Assembly: GCF_000308855.1 (NCBI RefSeq)
Contig: NZ_BAGM01000020.1
Coordinates: forward strand, 1-59,081
Source: Nocardia veterana NBRC 100344
GTDB taxonomy: Bacteria > Actinomycetota > Actinomycetes > Mycobacteriales > Mycobacteriaceae
Length of the DNA: 59,081 nucleotides
Reading direction: 5' to 3'
Shown: piece after piece, positions 17,183 to 26,082 of the stretch
Numbering within the stretch: the first letter of the stretch is position 1
Layout of the letters: each line of letters begins with the position of its first letter
The notes under the pieces: model-generated
Told to the model about the DNA's origin: nothing
Seen by the model: only the letters and a program-made list of their open reading frames with translations
Databases searched by the model: none
Program-made: the position numbers and the translations under genes

Positions 17183-17203
17183 TTCCGGGCTTCGACCGGC
17201 CAA
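17183..17203. promoter_or_regulatory. Weak DosR-like palindrome between nitroreductase and stress-protein genes
   Basis: The segment runs TTCCGGGCTT-CGACCGGCCAA (written in two parts). It keeps the GGG...CC(G)CC-AA framework of the DosR dormancy box but departs from the consensus at several positions. It sits in the 242-base divergent region between two genes whose mycobacterial relatives are DosR-controlled. This is a suggestion only. Confidence 0.25.
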
Positions 17204-17325
17204 TCGCTCATGCCGCCGGCTTTTCGCCGGTTTCCGATCGTTAGCCGACACCGGGCCGGCCGGTAGGGTAGTGGGCGTCGTCGCCGGAGTATCGCTCGAG
17301 AAACGCTGCGCGGAAGGACATCCAC

Positions 17326-18180
17326 ATGGCTTCGAAAGCACCCGTCGTGGTGGGAGTCGACAGTTCCGACGATGCGCTGCGAGCAGTCCGCTGGGCCGCC
17401 GACGATGCCGCGCTGCACCGGGTTCCGCTCGAGTTGATCAGCGCGGTGCCGCCGATTCCGGACGACCGCGGTGACGACGATCGGGTGCGAGACCATCACG
17501 AGCAGACCCGTCGACAGGCCGTACAGGCGGTCGAGGCGGCGAGGCGGGTGGCGGCCGACATCGCGCCGCGGGTCGAGATCGGCGCGGCCGTGGTGGATGC
17601 GCCGATCATTCCGGCCCTGCTCGCCCGCGCCGACGAGGCCCGTCTGATCGCGGTCGGCGCCCGCGGGCTCGGAGCGTATCAGCGCAGCCTGCTCGGTTCG
17701 GTCAGTACGGCACTCGTGCGGCATGCGCGGGGCCCGGTCGCCGTGGTACCGGCCGAACCGCTGCTCGGTTCCGAACGTCCGGTACTCGTCGGCTACGACG
17801 ACTCTCCGTGCAGCGCGGACGCTTTGGCGATCGCGTTCGCCGAGGCGCGGCGGCGCGGGACGGATCTGGTGGTCGTGCACACCTGGCAGCGGTTCGGCAG
17901 TTATCCCTCGCCGGCCGCACTGGAGGAGGAGGGCAACCGGATGCTGGATGCCGCCCTCACCGTGCACGATGATCCCGACGAGCCGGTCTCGGTACGGCGG
18001 GTGGTGGTCGAGGACCGGCCGGTGCGTCGGATCCTCGCCGAGTCGGCGACCGCTCAGCTGGTCGTGGTCGGCAGCCACGGCAAAGGCGGATTTCCGGGAA
18101 TGACGCTGGGCTCGACCAGTCAGGCCCTGATGCACAGCGTCGAATGCCCGATCATCATCGCCCGGCCGCGCGCGGCCTGA
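17326..18180 (+). CDS. Tandem-domain universal stress protein
   Basis: This 284-residue protein is made of two UspA domains (about 1-145 and 150-284). Each ends in the ATP-binding pattern G-x2-G-x9-G-(S/T): 'GARGLGAYQRSLLGSVS' in the first and 'GSHGKGGFPGMTLGSTS' in the second. Actinobacterial tandem Usp proteins bind ATP and are made under hypoxia or nutrient stress. The ATG follows GGAAGGA. Its stop codon abuts the stop of the convergent F420-type oxidoreductase gene with no base between. With the divergent Acg-like gene it suggests a dormancy or oxygen-stress unit. Confidence 0.92.
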   Translation: MASKAPVVVGVDSSDDALRAVRWAADDAALHRVPLELISAVPPIPDDRGDDDRVRDHHEQTRRQAVQAVEAARRVAADIAPRVEIGAAVVDAPIIPALLARADEARLIAVGARGLGAYQRSLLGSVSTALVRHARGPVAVVPAEPLLGSERPVLVGYDDSPCSADALAIAFAEARRRGTDLVVVHTWQRFGSYPSPAALEEEGNRMLDAALTVHDDPDEPVSVRRVVVEDRPVRRILAESATAQLVVVGSHGKGGFPGMTLGSTSQALMHSVECPIIIARPRAA

Positions 18181-19116
18181 TCAGGCGGTGAGGTCGGCCA
18201 GCAGCTTCCAGGTGCGCAGCTGATCCTCGGGTCCGGCGAGATCGGATTGGTGCACCAGCAGTTCGGTGGCGCCGGCGTCGACGTAGGCACGAAGTCCCCG
18301 GGTCACGTATTCCTCGTCGCCGATCACCGCCACATCGATCGCGTGCGCGACGCCCTCGCGGTCGAGAACCGCTCGGTAGGAATCGAATTGCTCGTAGAAC
18401 GACAGCGCTCGCGCGGCCTCGGCCCGCACCTCCTCGGCGCGGTCGGTGACCACCGCGACCACGCCCGCGACAACCTGCAGCGGACGTACGGGATCGGCGG
18501 GGCGCGCGCGTTCGAGGGCCGGCACGATATGCGAAGCCAGGGTGCGCGGTCCGGCGAGGAACGGCAGTACCCCGTCGGCCAGCTCCCCCGTCGCACGCAG
18601 CGCCTGCGGACCCATCGCGGCGACCAGCAGCGGGATGTTCCCCCCGCCGTGCACCGTGGTGGGCAGCGGTGGGCGGGCGTGCACGCGTTCACCCGCGACG
18701 TCGACGGTGCCTTCCTCGATCGCCTGCCGCAGCGCGATCAGATATTCGCGCAATCGCCGGACCGGTTTGTCCTCGCGGATACCGAAGGCGGCCGATTCCA
18801 GTGGCGGAGCGCCCAATCCGAGGCCCAGCCGGAAGCGCCCGCCGGACGCGGCCTGGGCGGTCTGCGCCTGGGCGGCGACCACCAGCGGGTGGCGCGGATT
18901 GATCGGCACCACCGAGGTGCCGACCTCCACCCCGGGGACGGCACGGCCCACCACGGCGGCGAGCGTGAGGGAATCGAGGTCGAATTTCTGGCCGAACCAC
19001 ACCGACCGCACGCCGGTGTCGCGCGCCGCTTCCGCGAGGCGGACGACCTCGTCGACGTCGTTGCCGGCGTCGGGGCGCGGCCACACCGATACGCCGATCG
19101 GAACCGAGATGCTCAT
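18181..19116 (-). CDS. LLM-class F420-dependent oxidoreductase
   Basis: This 311-residue TIM-barrel protein belongs to the luciferase-like monooxygenase family. 'RSVWFGQKFDLDSLTLAAVVG' near residue 38, 'VGTSVVPINPRHPLVVAAQAQTAQAASGGRF' near 65-95 and 'LGLGLGAP' near 100 are the usual N-terminal conserved blocks. The fold and the RHPL-V-AQ-T pattern are typical of actinobacterial members that use coenzyme F420 rather than FMN. Substrates are usually unknown. The gene converges on the universal stress protein gene. Confidence 0.87.
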   Translation of the reverse strand: MSISVPIGVSVWPRPDAGNDVDEVVRLAEAARDTGVRSVWFGQKFDLDSLTLAAVVGRAVPGVEVGTSVVPINPRHPLVVAAQAQTAQAASGGRFRLGLGLGAPPLESAAFGIREDKPVRRLREYLIALRQAIEEGTVDVAGERVHARPPLPTTVHGGGNIPLLVAAMGPQALRATGELADGVLPFLAGPRTLASHIVPALERARPADPVRPLQVVAGVVAVVTDRAEEVRAEAARALSFYEQFDSYRAVLDREGVAHAIDVAVIGDEEYVTRGLRAYVDAGATELLVHQSDLAGPEDQLRTWKLLADLTA

Positions 19117-19257
19117 TCGTCCAGACGTTAGCCGGTGGAGCCCGCGGCGCCACCCTTGTGATCGGTGCGCACGAAACCTTTGCGGGGAACGCTCTTCCGG
19201 GGTCGCGACGCGGACGGATGCCGGATTATGGCGATTCGGCCGGATATCATCGGTGTG

Positions 19258-21486
19258 ATGGGGCGTCGACTATCCGGTGTGCCGGCCTTCGCCGTGCTGC
19301 TCGTCATCGCGATCGTGACCGCGTGGGAACAGCAACCGCACGGGCACCGGTCGGCCGCGGTGGCGGAATTCGGCGCCGAGCGGGCGCTGACGACGGTGCG
19401 GGAGATCGCCTCCCGGCCGCATCCGGTGGGGACGTCCGAACACGATCGAGTCCGCGACCATCTGGTGGCGAAGCTGCGGGAGCTGGGTCTGGACACCGAC
19501 ATTCGTCCCGGCGTCGGCCGGTTCCCGGTCGATCGCGGACGCGACGTGGCGGTACTGGGTAATGCCGCGAATATCGTCGCCCGCTGGCCGGGAACCGCCG
19601 CGACCGGCACCGTTTACCTTGCCGCCCATTACGATTCGGTGCCGTCGGGCCCGGGCGCGAACGACGACGGCGTGGGTGTGGCCACGGTGCTGGAAGCGGT
19701 GCGCGCGCTGCGGGCGAGCGGGCTGCGGCCGCGCAACGACCTGGTGGTGCTGCTGACCGATGCCGAAGAGGTGGGTCTGGTCGGCGCCGAGGCCTTCGTC
19801 GCCGCCGGCGGTGTCGACCCGCGCGGCGGGGTGGTGCTCAACCACGAGGCGCGCGGTTCCGGTGGGCCGGTGCTGATGTGGCGGATCAGCCGGCCGGACG
19901 GCGGGCTGATCGGGCCGGTGGCCGATGCGCCACATCCGAACACCGATTCGCTCTCGACCACCCTGGCCGGCGATCAGACCGGTAGCAATACCGATTTCGC
20001 CGCCCTGGACCCGGCCGGCCTGCGCGTCCTCGATTGGGCCTTCGCCGCGCGAAACGCGTACTACCACAATCCCTTCGACGACCCGGCGCATGTCGATCCC
20101 GGGACGGTGCAGCAGTTCGGCGACAATACGGTCGCGCTGGCCCGGGACTTCGCGGGTCGTGATCTCGGCGCCGTCGATCGCTCGAATCCCGCGTACTTCC
20201 AGTTGCCGTTCGGCGTGCTGGTGGTGCTGCCGCTGTGGGTGATCCTGGTCCTCGCGCTGGCGACGGTGGCCCTGGTCGTCTGCGTGATGTGGCGACTGCG
20301 CCGGACCGGAGCGGCCTCGATCGGGCGCAGCCTCGGCGCGCTGGTGACGACAGTGGTGGCGGTCCCGGTCGGGATGGCGGCCGCGTACGGGTGGTGGGAA
20401 GCGGTCCAGGCGGTGCGACCCGAGTATCGCGTGCTGTTCGTGGATCCGTATCGGCCGCAGTTCTACTACGCTGCCGTCCTCGTCCTGTGTGCCGCGGTCC
20501 TGCTGGGCTGGTTTGCGTTGTCGCGGCGGCTGTTCGGGCCGTCAGCGACGGCGGCCGGTGTGCTCGGCGCGGTGGCGATGATCGGCGGGGCAGCGGCGAT
20601 CATGGTTCCGGCAGGTGCGGTGCTGGTGGTGATACCCGCATTCGCGGCGGCCGTGGGCACGGCGCTGACCTTCGTGGTGCCGGAGCGGTGGCGGCTGCCG
20701 GTGCTGACGTTGTTTCTCGTTCCGGCCGCGGTGATTCTCGGCGGCACCGCGTTCTCGGCGCTACAGACCGGTCTGGCGGCGGCCCCGTATCTCACCGCTC
20801 CACTGGTGACGGTGCTGGGTGGCCTGTTCCTCCTCACCCTGACCGCCTCCTGGCCGAGTCGACGCGGGGTGCTCGTGCCGGCCACCGCGGTGGTGCTCGC
20901 GGTGGCGCTGGCCGCGGCCGGTCTGGCCGTCGATCGGTTCGACGACCGGCATCCGCTGATGTCGCAGCTGTCCTACGCGCTCGACGCCGATCACGGTACG
21001 GCGCAATGGATTTCCCGGCAGCCGCCGGACCGCTGGACCCGGGACTTCGTCGCCGCCGCGCCGCCGCCCGCGCCGTTCGACCAGCTGTGGGACGAAGTGG
21101 TCGCGGCCGGTCCCGCCCCGGTCCGGGACCTGCCCGCGCCGAGCGCCGAAATCCTGTCCGACACCACCGAATCCGGATTGCGGACGGTGCGGCTGCGGTT
21201 GCGTTCGAATCGGAACGCGACCTCCCTGGCACTGCGCTACGGGTCGCCGGTCGGGTCGCTGCGCGTCGCGGGTCGCGACCTCACACCGGCGCCGGCCGCA
21301 GGCTTTCAGTTTCACGCCCCGACCGCATCGGGTGTCGTGGTGGAGCTGACCGCGCCGGCCGGGCCACTGCCACTGCGGGTGATCGACTACAGCTGGCTGC
21401 CGGATTCCCGTCTCGCCGACGCACCCGCCGATATCTTCTATCGCCAGGACAGCACGGCCGCCGTCTTCACCGAGCTGCGGTTGTGA
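19258..21486 (+). CDS. Membrane-anchored M28-family zinc peptidase
   Basis: This protein of about 742 residues begins with a signal-anchor helix (residues 8-24). An M28 aminopeptidase domain follows with the expected metal ligands: 'AAHYDSVPSGPGANDDG' near residue 123, 'TDAEEVGLVG' near 170 and His in 'AYYHNPFDDPAHVDPG' near 268. The C-terminal half holds several more membrane segments (about 320-550) and an extracytoplasmic domain. Bacterial members of this Fxna/ER-type group are poorly studied. ATG 19258 gives a clean anchor; ATG 19228 and GTG 19165 are in-frame alternatives, and none has a strong Shine-Dalgarno. It converges on the monooxygenase gene. Confidence 0.85.
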   Translation: MGRRLSGVPAFAVLLVIAIVTAWEQQPHGHRSAAVAEFGAERALTTVREIASRPHPVGTSEHDRVRDHLVAKLRELGLDTDIRPGVGRFPVDRGRDVAVLGNAANIVARWPGTAATGTVYLAAHYDSVPSGPGANDDGVGVATVLEAVRALRASGLRPRNDLVVLLTDAEEVGLVGAEAFVAAGGVDPRGGVVLNHEARGSGGPVLMWRISRPDGGLIGPVADAPHPNTDSLSTTLAGDQTGSNTDFAALDPAGLRVLDWAFAARNAYYHNPFDDPAHVDPGTVQQFGDNTVALARDFAGRDLGAVDRSNPAYFQLPFGVLVVLPLWVILVLALATVALVVCVMWRLRRTGAASIGRSLGALVTTVVAVPVGMAAAYGWWEAVQAVRPEYRVLFVDPYRPQFYYAAVLVLCAAVLLGWFALSRRLFGPSATAAGVLGAVAMIGGAAAIMVPAGAVLVVIPAFAAAVGTALTFVVPERWRLPVLTLFLVPAAVILGGTAFSALQTGLAAAPYLTAPLVTVLGGLFLLTLTASWPSRRGVLVPATAVVLAVALAAAGLAVDRFDDRHPLMSQLSYALDADHGTAQWISRQPPDRWTRDFVAAAPPPAPFDQLWDEVVAAGPAPVRDLPAPSAEILSDTTESGLRTVRLRLRSNRNATSLALRYGSPVGSLRVAGRDLTPAPAAGFQFHAPTASGVVVELTAPAGPLPLRVIDYSWLPDSRLADAPADIFYRQDSTAAVFTELRL

Positions 21487-21493
21487 TGTCGGT

Positions 21494-22963
21494 TCAGGCC
21501 CCGGCGGCCGTGCCCTCGGCGTAGTCCGAGGGATCGAAACGCCGTGTCTTCCATCGGAACAGCAGGGTCGCACCCGGCCAGTTGTTGGTGATGCGGCCGG
21601 AGGCGTTGCGATACCAGCTGGAGCAGAAGTTCCACGGGGTGTCGACCAGGCGCTTCTGCAACCAGTCGTCCCAGGCCTGCTCGACGGCGGGCTCGGCGGC
21701 GAGGAAGTGCCCCGGCTCGGCGCCCAGATATTCGACGACCTGCCGGATGTAGCGGGCCTGTGATTCCAGCATGTAGATGATGGATCCGGACCCGACATTG
21801 GTGTTGGGCCCGTACATCATGAACAGATTCGGGAATCCCGGCACCGACATGCCGAGGTAGGCGCGGGCGCCCTCGGCCGCCCATTCGTCGGACAGTTTCC
21901 GGCCGCCCAGACCGTAGATGTTCATCGGCGCCAGGAATTCGGTGCCCTTGAATCCGGTGCCGTAGACGATGACGTCGACCTCGTGTTCCACCCCGTCGGC
22001 GGTGCGGATTCCGGATTCGGTGATCGCCTCGATCGGGGTCGTCTCCACACTCACGTTCGGTTGGGCGAGCGCGGGGAAGTAATCGTTGGAGAACAGGCCG
22101 CGTTTACATCCGGCGGCGTAATCCGGAGTCAGCTTCGCCCGCAACTGCTCATCGGGGACGGCCTTTTCGCGGTGGCGGTCGGCGATCGCGATGACCGGGC
22201 GCTTGATCCACGGCACATCGGTCAGGGCCAGCGCCATGACCTCGAAGAAGGTCCAGATCGCGAACCGTTCGGCCCAGCGGCTGGGTGGGAAGTATTTGAA
22301 CAGTGCGTGGTGGACGGCCGAATATTCGGTGTCGAATTTCGGCAGAACCCAGGCCGCCGAGCGTTGGAACAGCGTGAGGTGTCCGACGGTCGGCTGGATA
22401 GCCGGAATGTATTGGATCGCACTGGCTCCCGTCCCGATGCAGGCGACGCGCTTACCGGCCAGATCCACGCTGTGGTCCCATTCGGCGGAGTGGAAGGCGG
22501 GGCCGGTGAAGGTGTCGATACCCGGGATGTTGGGCATCGCCGGACGGGAGAGCTGGCCGACCGCGGGAATCAGCACATCGGCGGTCAGCGTCTCGCCGTC
22601 GGCGGTGCGCACCTGCCATCCGCCGCGACCCGGATCGAATTCCGCGTCGGTGATCTCGGTGCCGAACCGGATCTTGCGTGGCAGATCGTATTTCTCGGCG
22701 ACCGAACGCATATAGGCGTGGATATCGCGCTGTCGGGAAAAGCGGCGCGGCCAGTCGGATTTCGGTTCGAACGACCACGAGTACAGCGGGGAGGGCACGT
22801 CGCAGGCCGCGCCCGGATAGGTGTTCTCGCGCCAGACGCCGCCCAGGTCCTGGGCCTTCTCGACGATCGTGAAGCTGTCGATTCCGGCGCGCTGCAGTTC
22901 CAGCGCCATGCCGAGGCCGGCGAATCCGGCACCGATGATCAGGATGGATGGCGTGGCGGTCAT
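21494..22963 (-). CDS. FAD/NADPH monooxygenase of the FMO / Baeyer-Villiger type
   Basis: This 489-residue flavoprotein has an N-terminal FAD site 'IIGAGFAGLGMALEL' and 'DLGGVWRENTYPGAACDVPSPLYSWSF', the segment typical of Baeyer-Villiger monooxygenases. The FxGxxxHxxxW fingerprint appears as 'FTGPAFHSAEW'. The NADPH-binding site is 'VACIGTGASAIQY', and 'VIVYGTGFK' lies near residue 330. Enzymes of this group insert oxygen next to ketones or oxidise heteroatoms. ATG 22963 gives the normal family start; the open frame continues to 23146 without homologous sequence. A terminator is not obvious in the seven bases before the convergent M28 gene. Confidence 0.9.
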   Translation of the reverse strand: MTATPSILIIGAGFAGLGMALELQRAGIDSFTIVEKAQDLGGVWRENTYPGAACDVPSPLYSWSFEPKSDWPRRFSRQRDIHAYMRSVAEKYDLPRKIRFGTEITDAEFDPGRGGWQVRTADGETLTADVLIPAVGQLSRPAMPNIPGIDTFTGPAFHSAEWDHSVDLAGKRVACIGTGASAIQYIPAIQPTVGHLTLFQRSAAWVLPKFDTEYSAVHHALFKYFPPSRWAERFAIWTFFEVMALALTDVPWIKRPVIAIADRHREKAVPDEQLRAKLTPDYAAGCKRGLFSNDYFPALAQPNVSVETTPIEAITESGIRTADGVEHEVDVIVYGTGFKGTEFLAPMNIYGLGGRKLSDEWAAEGARAYLGMSVPGFPNLFMMYGPNTNVGSGSIIYMLESQARYIRQVVEYLGAEPGHFLAAEPAVEQAWDDWLQKRLVDTPWNFCSSWYRNASGRITNNWPGATLLFRWKTRRFDPSDYAEGTAAGA

Positions 22964-23495
22964 AGTCGAAGCGTAGAGCCGCCGGGCGTGCGATTCCGAG
23001 AGATCATCGGCCAATGAATCAATATTTCCGGCCACGAGCCGGTGGGGGATTCGCCGGCGAATCGCGGCTCCGACTGGACAGTGGTGGCCGGTCGAACCTA
23101 CTATCGATGGCAGATCCTCATCCAAAAAGCCTGTCCCGGTGGGCATTTGGTGTTCACGGCGGCGCTGCAGGGGGTGTCGTCGCGCGTTCGATGACCGTCG
23201 GGACGGATCTGCCGTCGGCGGCGTGTCGGACGGCAGGGCGGCTGCGCGTGGCGGTCAGGGGTCCGCCACGCGCAGCCTTTCATCTCTGCCGCGTCCGTCT
23301 CTGTGTTCATCTCTTCTACGTCCAGCAGCCATATGCTCGCCCGGCATGCCTCGATTCATCCCATGTCTGCCCTGTTCCGCCTGCGTGTCGCCGGAAAATC
23401 CAACCATCTGGTCGGGCCGATAACCGCTACGTCCGGTTTCGGCTATCCTCGCGGCAGGTGTGACGTCGTTCACCGGTGAAGGAGTGCGGGTACTG
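22964..23495. other. 532-base intergenic region between divergent monooxygenase and fadD genes
   Basis: No convincing coding sequence. It holds an AT-rich patch near 23015-23030, which could carry a promoter, and a very strong hairpin at 23240-23277. The open frames across it lack recognisable protein features. Confidence 0.5.
23240..23277. terminator. Strong orphan hairpin, 15-bp perfect stem
   Basis: GGCTGCGCGTGGCGG (23240-23254) is followed by an 8-base loop and its exact complement CCGCCACGCGCAGCC (23263-23277). A pyrimidine-rich stretch (CTTTCATCTCT-like) follows on the plus strand. It looks like a terminator, yet no annotated gene ends at it, so it may end an unannotated small RNA or act as an attenuator. 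Confidence 0.55.
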
Positions 23496-25130
23496 ATGTT
23501 GAGCACGATGCAGGACGAGCAACTGTCGCTGGCCACCCTGCTGCGATATGCGTCCACGTTCCACGGCGATGCCACGGTGTCGACGTGGACGGGCGACGGA
23601 GTGCGGACCATGACCTACCGGGAGTTGGGTTCCGAATCGGCGCGGTTGGCGAATGCGCTGCGGGGGCTGGGGATCGATGTGGGTGATCGCGTCGCCACCT
23701 TCATGTGGAACAACAACGAACACATGGTGGCCTATGCCGCCGTCCCCGCGATGGGTGCGGTGCTGCACGCGCTGAATCTGCGGCTGTTCCCCGAGCAGGT
23801 CACCTACGTGGCCAACCACGCCGAGGACAAGGTCGTCATCGTCGACGGTTCGCTGCTGCCGATGTTCGGGAACTACCTGCCGACGCTGAAGACCGTTCGC
23901 CACGTCATCGTGGCCAACGGCAATGCCGCCGATCTGACCGCGCCGGACGGGGTGCAGGTGCACTCCTATGCGGAACTGCTTGCCGCGCAACCGGATACCT
24001 ACGACTTCCCGGTGATCGACGAACGCTCCGCGGCCGGTATGTGCTACACCTCCGGTACGACCGGAGATCCCAAGGGCGTTGTCTATTCGCACCGATCCAA
24101 CGTGCTGCACGCGATGCAGGTGCTGACCAACGCGAGTATGGGCTTCACCTCCTCCGACACGGTGCTGGCCATCGTGCCGCTGTTCCACGCCAACGCCTGG
24201 GGATTGCCCTACGCCGCGATGCTGTCGGGGGCCAGTGTGCTGATGCCCGACCGATTCCTGCAGCCCGCCCCGCTGCTCGAGATGATGGCCGCGGTACGGC
24301 CGACCTTCGCCGCGGCGGTGCCGACCATCTGGGGTGGTGTGCTGGCGCAATTGGAGGCGAAGCCGCAGGACATCACGCATCTGCGTGAAGTGGTCGTCGG
24401 TGGCTCCGCGCTGCCGCCGTCGATGATGCGGGCCTTCCAGGAAAAGCACGGGGTGCGGCTGCTGCACGCCTGGGGGATGACCGAGACCTCGCCGCTGGGC
24501 AGCGTCGCGCATCCGCCCAAGGGCGTGACCGGCGAGGACGAGTGGGAGTACCGCTACACCCAGGGGCGCTTCCCGGCCCTGGTGCAGGCGCGGCTGGTCG
24601 CCGACGACGGATCGGTACTGCCCAACGACGGCGAGGCCGTGGGCGAGCTCGAGGTGCGCGGACCGTGGATCGCCGGCGCCTACTATTCGCCCGAGGGCGC
24701 CTCGGTCGATCCGGACAAGTTCGACGACGGCTGGCTGCGCACCGGCGACGTCGGCAAGATCACCCCGAACGGCTACCTGACCCTGGTCGACCGCTCCAAG
24801 GACGTCATCAAGTCCGGTGGCGAATGGATCTCCTCGGTCGATCTGGAGAACGCGATCATGGGCCATCCGGCGGTCGCGGAGGCTTCGGTGATCGGTGTGC
24901 CCGACGAGAAATGGGATGAGCGGCCGCTGGTGGCGATCGTGCTCAAGGAGGGCGCCTCCGCCGAACCCGCGGAACTGCGGGACTTCCTGGCCGACAAGTT
25001 CGCCAAATGGCAGCTGCCCGAACACTGGACCTTCATCGACGAGGTGCCCAAGACCAGTGTCGGCAAATTCGACAAGAAGCGGCTGCGGGCCCGCTACGCC
25101 GACGGGGAGTTGAGCGTCACCACCCTCTGA
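23496..25130 (+). CDS. Fatty-acyl-CoA ligase (FadD / AlkK-like)
   Basis: This 544-residue ANL-family adenylate-forming enzyme activates a fatty acid as acyl-AMP and then transfers it to CoA. The P-loop 'YTSGTTGDPKGV' lies near residue 186 and 'HAWGMTETSPLG' (A5) near 325. 'DGWLRTGDVGKI' (A7) is near 420, 'LVDRSKDVIKSGGEWIS' (A8) near 438 and the catalytic Lys in 'KTSVGKFDKKRLR' near 525. The medium-chain AlkK-like group shares this pattern. I chose ATG 23496 ('MLSTMQD', a typical FadD N-terminus), with AAGGAG 12 bases upstream; GTG 23460 is also in frame. A hairpin follows the stop. Confidence 0.92.
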   Translation: MLSTMQDEQLSLATLLRYASTFHGDATVSTWTGDGVRTMTYRELGSESARLANALRGLGIDVGDRVATFMWNNNEHMVAYAAVPAMGAVLHALNLRLFPEQVTYVANHAEDKVVIVDGSLLPMFGNYLPTLKTVRHVIVANGNAADLTAPDGVQVHSYAELLAAQPDTYDFPVIDERSAAGMCYTSGTTGDPKGVVYSHRSNVLHAMQVLTNASMGFTSSDTVLAIVPLFHANAWGLPYAAMLSGASVLMPDRFLQPAPLLEMMAAVRPTFAAAVPTIWGGVLAQLEAKPQDITHLREVVVGGSALPPSMMRAFQEKHGVRLLHAWGMTETSPLGSVAHPPKGVTGEDEWEYRYTQGRFPALVQARLVADDGSVLPNDGEAVGELEVRGPWIAGAYYSPEGASVDPDKFDDGWLRTGDVGKITPNGYLTLVDRSKDVIKSGGEWISSVDLENAIMGHPAVAEASVIGVPDEKWDERPLVAIVLKEGASAEPAELRDFLADKFAKWQLPEHWTFIDEVPKTSVGKFDKKRLRARYADGELSVTTL

Positions 25131-25143
25131 CCGCACACCCCCA

Positions 25144-25179
25144 CCGCAGCCGCGGCCGGCGATCCGGTCGCGGCTGCGG
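25144..25179. terminator. Rho-independent-type hairpin after fadD
   Basis: CCGCAGCCGCG (25144-25154) and CGCGGCTGCGG (25169-25179) form an 11-bp perfect stem with a 14-base loop, 13 bases after the fadD stop. There is no clear T-tract. Confidence 0.6.
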
Positions 25180-25329
25180 CGTTCGTGGCTCGCACCCGGT
25201 GGCGCCGCTCGCCGGACTTCGCCGTCGTCGGTGCGTTGGCCGGATCTGTTGGCGCTGCGTCAACAAGATGTCGTACGCTGTGCCCCGGTGGCCGGAGGGC
25301 GCCCGAGCACGGTCAGGAAAGGGTTGGCG

Positions 25330-25845
25330 ATGACGGAGACACACAGCGCCGGGAGTGACGGCGCCGGAACGGACAGCGCCGGAACCAACGAGGAGACTCC
25401 CGCCTTCGCGGACATGGTGAACGGCGCACTGGAGTTCACCATTCCGATCGCGCACAAGATGGGCGTGAAGGCGCTGGACATCCGCCCCGGCTTCGCGGCC
25501 ACCACGGTGCCGATCGAGGGCAACGGCAACCACTTCGGCGTCATGTATGCCGGCGTGCTGTTCACGGTCGCCGAAATCCTGGGCGGTGCGATTCCCATCG
25601 CCACCTTCGACACCGCCAAGTACTACCCGTTGGTGAAGGATCTGCAGATCTTCTTCCGCAAGCCCGCGAAAACCGATGTGCGCGCGCAGGCCTCGCTGTC
25701 GGAGGCGGAGATCGCGCGGGTGCTCGCCGACGCCGAGGCCAACGGCAAGGCCGACTTCACCCTCGAGGCGACGGTGACCGACGCCGACGGCGTGGTGGTT
25801 GCCGAAACCCGGGGCCTCTACCAGCTTCGCGCCCACGGCAGGTAG
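25330..25845 (+). CDS. Hotdog-fold thioesterase-like protein
   Basis: This 171-residue protein has an acidic, Gly/Ser-rich N-terminal stretch of about 25 residues and then a single hotdog domain. 'GNGNHFGVMYAGVLFTVAEILGGA' near residues 60-83 is the central helix with the N-x-H-x-G-x-x-Y/F-A pattern of the YiiD_C/DUF4442 thioesterase group. 'KDLQIFFRKPAKTDVRAQAS' is the following strand pair. Such proteins hydrolyse acyl-CoA or related thioesters. It lies between two acyl-CoA ligase genes in the same direction, which fits fatty-acyl metabolism. ATG 25330 is preceded by AGGAAAGGG. Confidence 0.78.
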   Translation: MTETHSAGSDGAGTDSAGTNEETPAFADMVNGALEFTIPIAHKMGVKALDIRPGFAATTVPIEGNGNHFGVMYAGVLFTVAEILGGAIPIATFDTAKYYPLVKDLQIFFRKPAKTDVRAQASLSEAEIARVLADAEANGKADFTLEATVTDADGVVVAETRGLYQLRAHGR

Positions 25846-26082
25846 CGACCGCCGCGGCCCCCGCGCAGCCGCTGTCGACCGATCGTGTGCCACGGGGTTA
25901 CGGTAAGGGCGCGTACCGTCGATGGGGCGGTGTGGTGAGCGCCCGACGAAGGAGTCCGCGCGGCTATGCACCGGTGCCTCCGTGCGGGCCCGGCTCCACC
26001 GGGCGGGGACAGAGAGGTCCGGCGTCATGGGCGTACACCGCCATCCGATGCGAGTTCGACGGCACGGCAGGGGGTTTCGAGG

